A stretch of 64,000 nt of DNA from Lepraria neglecta (taxonomy: Eukaryota; Ascomycota; Lecanoromycetes; Lecanorales; Stereocaulaceae): NCBI GenBank assembly GCA_033220425.1, contig CM065646.1:4843501-4907500 (forward strand), in the 5' to 3' direction. Positions 58,869-64,000 of the stretch are shown in pieces. The notes below the pieces were generated by a model. It worked only from the letters and a program-made list of their open reading frames with translations, made no database searches and was not told where the DNA came from. The position numbers and the translations under genes are program-made. How positions within the stretch are numbered: the first letter of the stretch is position 1; the number at the start of each line of letters is the position of its first letter.

Positions 58869-61800
58869 GTCTAGTATCTTAGTTAATTCGGAAGCTACGG
58901 ATTCTTCGCTATATATAGTCTTCGCTGCTAATAAATAATTATCTAGGTTAATAGGGTAGATTTCTTCCGCTTTATACTCTACTACTAAGCCTATATATTA
59001 TCGACGACTGATAATAAGAGGCGTATTCTTTTTATTTCGAACGTTTATAAAGTTAACTCTAGAGTCGATAAAATAGGTATATACACCCGCAGTATAAGGC
59101 TCGAAGAGAAAATCTCTATTAGGCAATTACGTACTACCTCTAACTATTATAGCAACCTAAGCTATAGACCGCGGTAGAACTTCCTAATATCGTTCGGAGC
59201 GTATAACGCGACGAATACGGATATTATCTCTAGCGGTAGTCTAAATAGGAACCGAGACGTTATTATAGCTCCCGAAGATAACTTTATTATATAGTAGATT
59301 AATAGTAATCTATCTAGATCCTAGGACGTCTATTCTAATAAGTATATTTACCTTCAAATTATCTATAATATAGAAATCTCGGGTAATTTTAATTATAACC
59401 GAGTCTCCTACTTCTAATTCTCCGTCTATATAGAAGTCGAGAGTAGTCTATTCGGCTATAGTATATCTATTCGAGCCGATCCCGCGTAGCGTAATAGGTA
59501 ACTTATATACTTTCATTTTAAAGGTAGGAATTCGTTTTTTCAGAAAAGTATAATCGATTATAGTTATTAGGCATCCTATATCAAGATATCCCGGCTTACA
59601 AGGAGTATTCGGGGATAAGGTAATTTATCTAGTAAGGTAGTACTATAAACGGAAAGATAGGCTATTAAGAGATGACTAGGGTACTACGGATTCGATTATA
59701 TCGCCTTTATTAATTACCTTCGTTAGTAGTAATACTAGCTTAATTAATAGTACTAGTACCTCTTTAGTAGATATAGAATCAATCGACTTCTTTATAGAAG
59801 CCTTAGTACGGCGGCACGTTTTCGCCTTAACGTATATATAAAGTAGATTGTTTAAAGGAAAATCTGCCTTATAGTAATAATATACGGAACGGTACCCTAT
59901 CTTGCCAGTAGAGATATAGTACGAGACTACTACGAATCCTATATCAACGTCTTCTAACTCCTTCTTTTCCTCGGGAGGGACTAATTCTTAGGCGTTATAG
60001 AAGTTCTTATTAGTATCTATATAGTAGCTATAGGGATCTTAAGGATTATAATCCGTACCTACGTAATATCCTTCGGTAGCTCCGTCTACTCTATACCCGT
60101 AGTTTTCATCCTGGGAGTTATTATAGTAGACTTCCTAACTAAAGTAGACCGGCTATATTAGGAGTGCTGGTGGACCGTAATTCTAATTACCGTAGCTTCG
60201 ATTACTATAGCTATATTACCTTAGAGGGTAGTATAGGCGTTCTCTACGGTTCCTATAGTTCTAATTCTATCGACTCGCGGAGTAAAGGTTTTAATTTAGC
60301 TATACGTTTCCGGTAGTAATTATAAGGGGTTACTTTAGAGGAGGAAGCGCGTTTCTTAGAGGCTAGTTCTAGCCTACGGCTTGACTGGAAGCCTGCTAAG
60401 GTGGTTATATTATCTATATATTAGTAATATAAGCTAGCTAAGTATAAGGCGCTTGAAATAGATTGGAATAAAAAGGCTGTCCTAGCTGCTAATATCCGTA
60501 TTATAGAGGAAATCCTCCTATTATCGGTCTATTCTACTAAAAAGGCCGCTGCTAATATTACTATAGATAATATAGTAATAAAGAGTATCTACCTTGCCGT
60601 CCCGGCGGTAAGAATTTCTCCTTACTAGAACGTTTCTATTAATTATCCCTATCCTTTTTATATTCCCTAATTTCCTTCTAAGTATCTTTATACTATTACT
60701 CCTTCTATAACTATATTCGATACTATATTTCCTTCCTACCCTTTAGCTACTCGATGAATTCTTAGAGGGTCGTATTTATAGTCGGGGGAGGAATCGTAGC
60801 CTAGAATTCCATATCAAGGTAATTCCACGCCTATATAGCCTATATATATTCTTTAGTAATCCCGGCCTGTACTATATATTTGGATATATTCTAGACGTAT
60901 ACTAATAGGTCGTTTCGTTTACTCGTATCCCTCGAAGTATAGGACTATTAGCTTAGTTCTTCTAAAGCCGTAGATATCGTAATCTTGAAATAATCCTATA
61001 ACCTGGCAATTTAGCGTTAGAGGCCGGTTAGTAGCTATATTATAGTATCCTTCTCGTCCTAGGAAAGAATCTTAAGCTACTAGTTTACTGCCGCCCCGCG
61101 GAAGTAACTATTTAGATTCTTTCTTACTATCTCTTCGCCTTTTATAATAGTAAAGTCTTAGGTATAACTATAGAAAGTATAGACTTCTCGGAAGATTAAT
61201 TCTCTAGAATTCGGTATAATATTACTAGTACCCTAAGACTCTAGGTAATCTGGGTAAAAGAAACTAAGTTTATAGGTATAGAAAGCGCTACTACTAGATT
61301 AATTCGATTAACCGGCTTCTCCAGATTCTCCGGTAGAGCCTAGTAGTCCTAGGGGTCTAACTGGACCTCGAAACTTATATAGATTGTAACTTGCCAGAGT
61401 ATTATTTACTGCTTCTGGCACTGTAGCTCGTATAGCTTAAATTATAGCGTTATATAGTATAGTATCGACGCTAGAAGGGGCCTACGGTATCTCGCCATTT
61501 CCTTATTATTAGTTCCCTAGATTCTAAGGAGCTCTATATTACTAGAGAGGAAACGGAGGCTAACCTCCCCTCTAGTTAAAATTTCCGAAGCCTAGTCCTC
61601 CTAATAAACTACTCTATCCGCTATTATTCCCTCCTGTAGGTATTATAGTTAATCCGTTCGGAAATAAAACCCGCCTTATAATATTATCTATAGTATAGGT
61701 CTTACCTAGTAGAAGAAACCTCTTTAGGGCTAACGGACTAGCTAAAAGAGAACTAGATAGAGAGAGAACTAGTAAGGACCGCGAGGTTAATAAATACTAA

Positions 61801-62741
61801 CGTACTTTTCCTCGAGCTACTTGTGAAATCCAAGGGCTTAGAAGCTCGTCTGCGTCTTCTATTTAATTAACCTTCTAGACTTTAAAATACTTAGAGTCTC
61901 TATAAAATCTAACTCCCTTAATAAATATAGCGGAGGCCTCCGCGAGAGAAGAGGATACTTCTAAGTAAATAGAAATATAAAGGGATCTTTCTTCGCGTTA
62001 ACTTCCGATAGATTAACTAAAAGAGCTCTACTATTTAAACGACCACGTTTTATATAAGGTTTACTACCCCTAAGGATATCTACTAGCGGATTATATATAT
62101 TAATAATTAAAAGAATAACTTGATAGTATAATATATTAATACTCTTTTCGTATACGTCGACGTTATTTACTAAGAAAGTATTTAACTAGAAAGTAAGATA
62201 AATAGTAAGGTCTAATAACTTTAGCTTCTCTACTTCTAGAGTAACTCCCGCTTAGCTTATAAGGAGCTCGTTATTAATAATTAGTTAAAGAAGATATTTC
62301 GTATTAAAGGAAAAGCTTTATTTAACGCCTATAAAAGGAAGGTATAGAGGCGATAACGTAATCTGGTAACTTAATTCTTCGGAAGAAATTCGTACCGCGC
62401 CAAGCGTTAGGGGCGAAATCCGGAAATGGAATAGCGCCCTAACGGAATTTGCTGGCGTGGAACTATACGTAAGTACGCTGACGCAGAAGATCGCTGGTAT
62501 AGCTTCGTAGATAGTATAGTTCTTGTAGCCTTATAGTATAGTTTAGACGGAAATAGATAAGGCGTTCTCGGTTCGGTCCGTTCGAAGTAGTAACGGTGGT
62601 AGTAATAGTGCGGTGAGGCACTGGTACGGAAATGGTACTATTACGGCGAATTAAATGACTCGTAATAGTAGGTGGACTAGTATAGTACGAATGTACTAGC
62701 TGGTATACAGCGGGAATGAATATACTACCGTTGCTACTAAT

Positions 62742-62894
62742 TAGTAGGGTCTTAGTATAGATAAAATATATAACGCGCAAAGATTACAATGAACGAGTTA
62801 TTAGGGTTGAATGAGTTATTAATTCTTTCTAGCTACTAAGCGGAAGAAATATATAAGGCAAGCGCAAGCGCTTACTAATCTAGCAACTATAATA
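62742..62894 (-). repeat. 5' LTR of element D
   Basis: 153 bp, TAGTAGGGTC ... ACTATAATA on the plus strand (TGG..ACA before RIP), followed by TSD CTAGC. Matches 31608-31760 along its whole length. Confidence 0.92.
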
Positions 62895-63365
62895 CTAGCT
62901 TAGATCGAGGCCCTAGAAAGGAGAGAAGTCCTCCCCTCGCTAGCTATAGTTCCTCCTCTACTATCTAGCTTAGGCTCTATAAGCTATACTCGCGGTTTAA
63001 AATATATATAAAGTATATCCTCTAATAAGGAAGAAGATTAGAGTCTATCTATAAGACTAGTAAAGCTATTCGAATATTATAGGAAGACTATCCGGGAATA
63101 CTATAATTAGATAGAGGAATATAATACTATCTTTTAATAGGCTTATTACTACTTTAAGATAGATAAGAATTATATCCTCTATATAACAAGTTAGTGCCCG
63201 TAATCTTCACAGAAGATTAGCGTAAAAACTACTATATCTCGCTTATTTTATACTCGATTAAAAAAATTTAAGCCTAATTGGAAAGCCCTCTATTTATAGT
63301 ATATTTTATATATATAAAGCTAAGTCCTAACTCTAATATATCGAAAGTTATTAAGGGTTAAATAT
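62895..63365 (+). mobile_element. Element E, right part
   Basis: This continues the E reading frame interrupted by D: IEALERREVLPSLAIVPPLL, then EYYRKTIREYYN-like text through RIP stops to about 63,190. AT-rich RIP composition ends abruptly at about 63,365, where the satellite begins. The 3' end of E is either here or was lost. Confidence 0.5.
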
Positions 63366-63469
63366 TTGAGTGCTCCAGAGGCACTTCGGGGGTGACTGCG
63401 GTGGTAGCTTCAGGGAACTCCGCAGGCAAAAACATGTTTTTGAAGCTTTCCTTAGCCAAATTTCAACTA

Positions 63470-64000
63470 AATTTCAGAATTCGAACGGTATTAGAAAGCG
63501 TATAGTTGGTTCTAAAACTCGCAGGATTATGATGATATCATATGACGTATATGGCGCAGGGCATTGCTGCGAAGAAGTTGCGGTGCGCATTCAACTTTTG
63601 ATGTTCCAGGGTCCGGGCGCCAAGCTTAATGCTTGGCATTTGCCACTGAGCTTGCGCCGCAGAATATGGCGAAACCGCTTCTTTTGCTTATAATTTTTGC
63701 GTAAATGGACCGATTTTGAGAATTCTGACGGTGTTGGAAAGCGCATGCTTGGTTCCAAAACTTATGAAATTATCTTGATATCGTATATAGCGCGGGGTAT
63801 CACTGCTTGGCATTTGCCACTGAGCTTGCGCTGCCCGTAAAACATGGTGAAACCGCTTCTTTTGCTCATAAGTTTTGCGCAAATGGACCGATTTTGAAAA
63901 TTCTGACGGTGTTAGAAAGCGCATGCTTGGTTCCAAGACTTATAAAATTATATTAATATCATATGACGTATGTGGCGCGGGGCATTACTGCGAAGAAGTT
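63470..64000. repeat. Tandem satellite, about 174-bp unit
   Basis: GCTTGGCATTTGCCACTGAG occurs at 63,631 and 63,805 (period 174). The block GGACCGATTTTGA.AATTCTGACGGTGTT.GAAAGCGCATGCTTGG follows in each unit. A more diverged unit precedes at about 63,470-63,600 (GAATTCGAACGGTATTAGAAAGCG), and a further unit is cut by the window end. Composition is balanced with little RIP. No convincing coding frame. Confidence 0.88.

Larger units (their letters stand above)
31608..62894 (-). mobile_element. Element D: Ty3/Gypsy chromovirus, about 10.2 kb without inserts
   Basis: Bounded by 153-bp LTRs (31608-31760 and 62742-62894) and TSD CTAGC (31603-31607, 62895-62899). Reading on the minus strand from the right LTR: a leader and probable gag region (about 62.4-60.2 kb); a C2H2-like segment near 59.85 kb; protease region; reverse transcriptase at about 58.15-57.3 kb (VDIRRFNKITV, YYIDDIVIFS); integrase at about 56.7-55.5 kb; chromodomain at about 55.3-55.1 kb (YEIKYLLDRRERR); then, beyond insert B, a further long frame at 34.0-32.05 kb. 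B (20,579 bp plus 5) and a solo LTR (505 bp plus 5) interrupt it. RIP stops make it non-functional. Confidence 0.85.

Noticed and set aside
62463-62780. Minus-strand frame of 105 codons at the right end of D
   Set aside because: It begins inside the D LTR and runs into the leader/gag region; it may be the first part of gag but cannot be supported as a separate gene.

Overview
The window looks like a filamentous ascomycete (Pezizomycotina, possibly a dothideomycete). Its genes have 45-125 nt GT..AG introns with CTAAC/CTGAC-like branch sites, a typical core gene set (OPY2, DUG1, EXO1, TMA16, ubiquitin-eS31, AUR1, RSA3), and the second half is a nest of LTR retrotransposons carrying the RIP signature (CpA/TpG almost absent, TpA in excess, Cys-to-Tyr and Gln/Trp-to-stop changes). 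All family names come from motifs read by eye; no database search was possible.

Region 1, about 1-30,850, is gene-bearing. Intact core genes are OPY2 (HOG-pathway membrane anchor), DUG1 (Cys-Gly dipeptidase), a signal-peptide TPR/J-domain ER co-chaperone, tRNA-Ser(UGA), EXO1, TMA16, ubiquitin-ribosomal protein eS31, an Ace2/Swi5-type zinc-finger factor and AUR1 (IPC synthase). Between them, mostly at 3-13.5 kb, lie decayed accessory genes: a patatin-like phospholipase, a kinase-like gene, a LAT-type amino-acid transporter with an internal deletion, a methionine-permease-like gene with a 1-nt frameshift, and a fungal-specific membrane protein with two frame breaks. A second gene of that membrane family lies at 25.1-26.3 kb.

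Region 2, about 30,850-63,365, is a retrotransposon stack resolved from matching LTRs and 5-bp target-site duplications (TSDs). Element E is the outermost and oldest and abuts or truncates the 5' end of RSA3. D (31,608-62,894, 153-bp LTRs, TSD CTAGC) sits inside an E reading frame. B (34,301-54,879, 410-bp LTRs, TSD TATAG) sits inside D. A (37,056-43,597, 412-bp LTRs, TSD CTATT) and C (44,762-52,250, 452-bp LTRs, TSD AATAT) both sit inside B. A lightly mutated 505-bp solo LTR (58,364-58,868, TSD GTCTA) also sits inside D. With the inserts subtracted, B is about 6.54 kb, the same as A, so they are copies of one family. A, B, C and D are all Ty3/Gypsy chromoviruses. D is unusual: a RIP-interrupted frame of about 650 codons follows its chromodomain.

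Region 3, about 63,365-64,000, is a non-AT-rich tandem satellite of about 174 bp per unit that runs off the window end.
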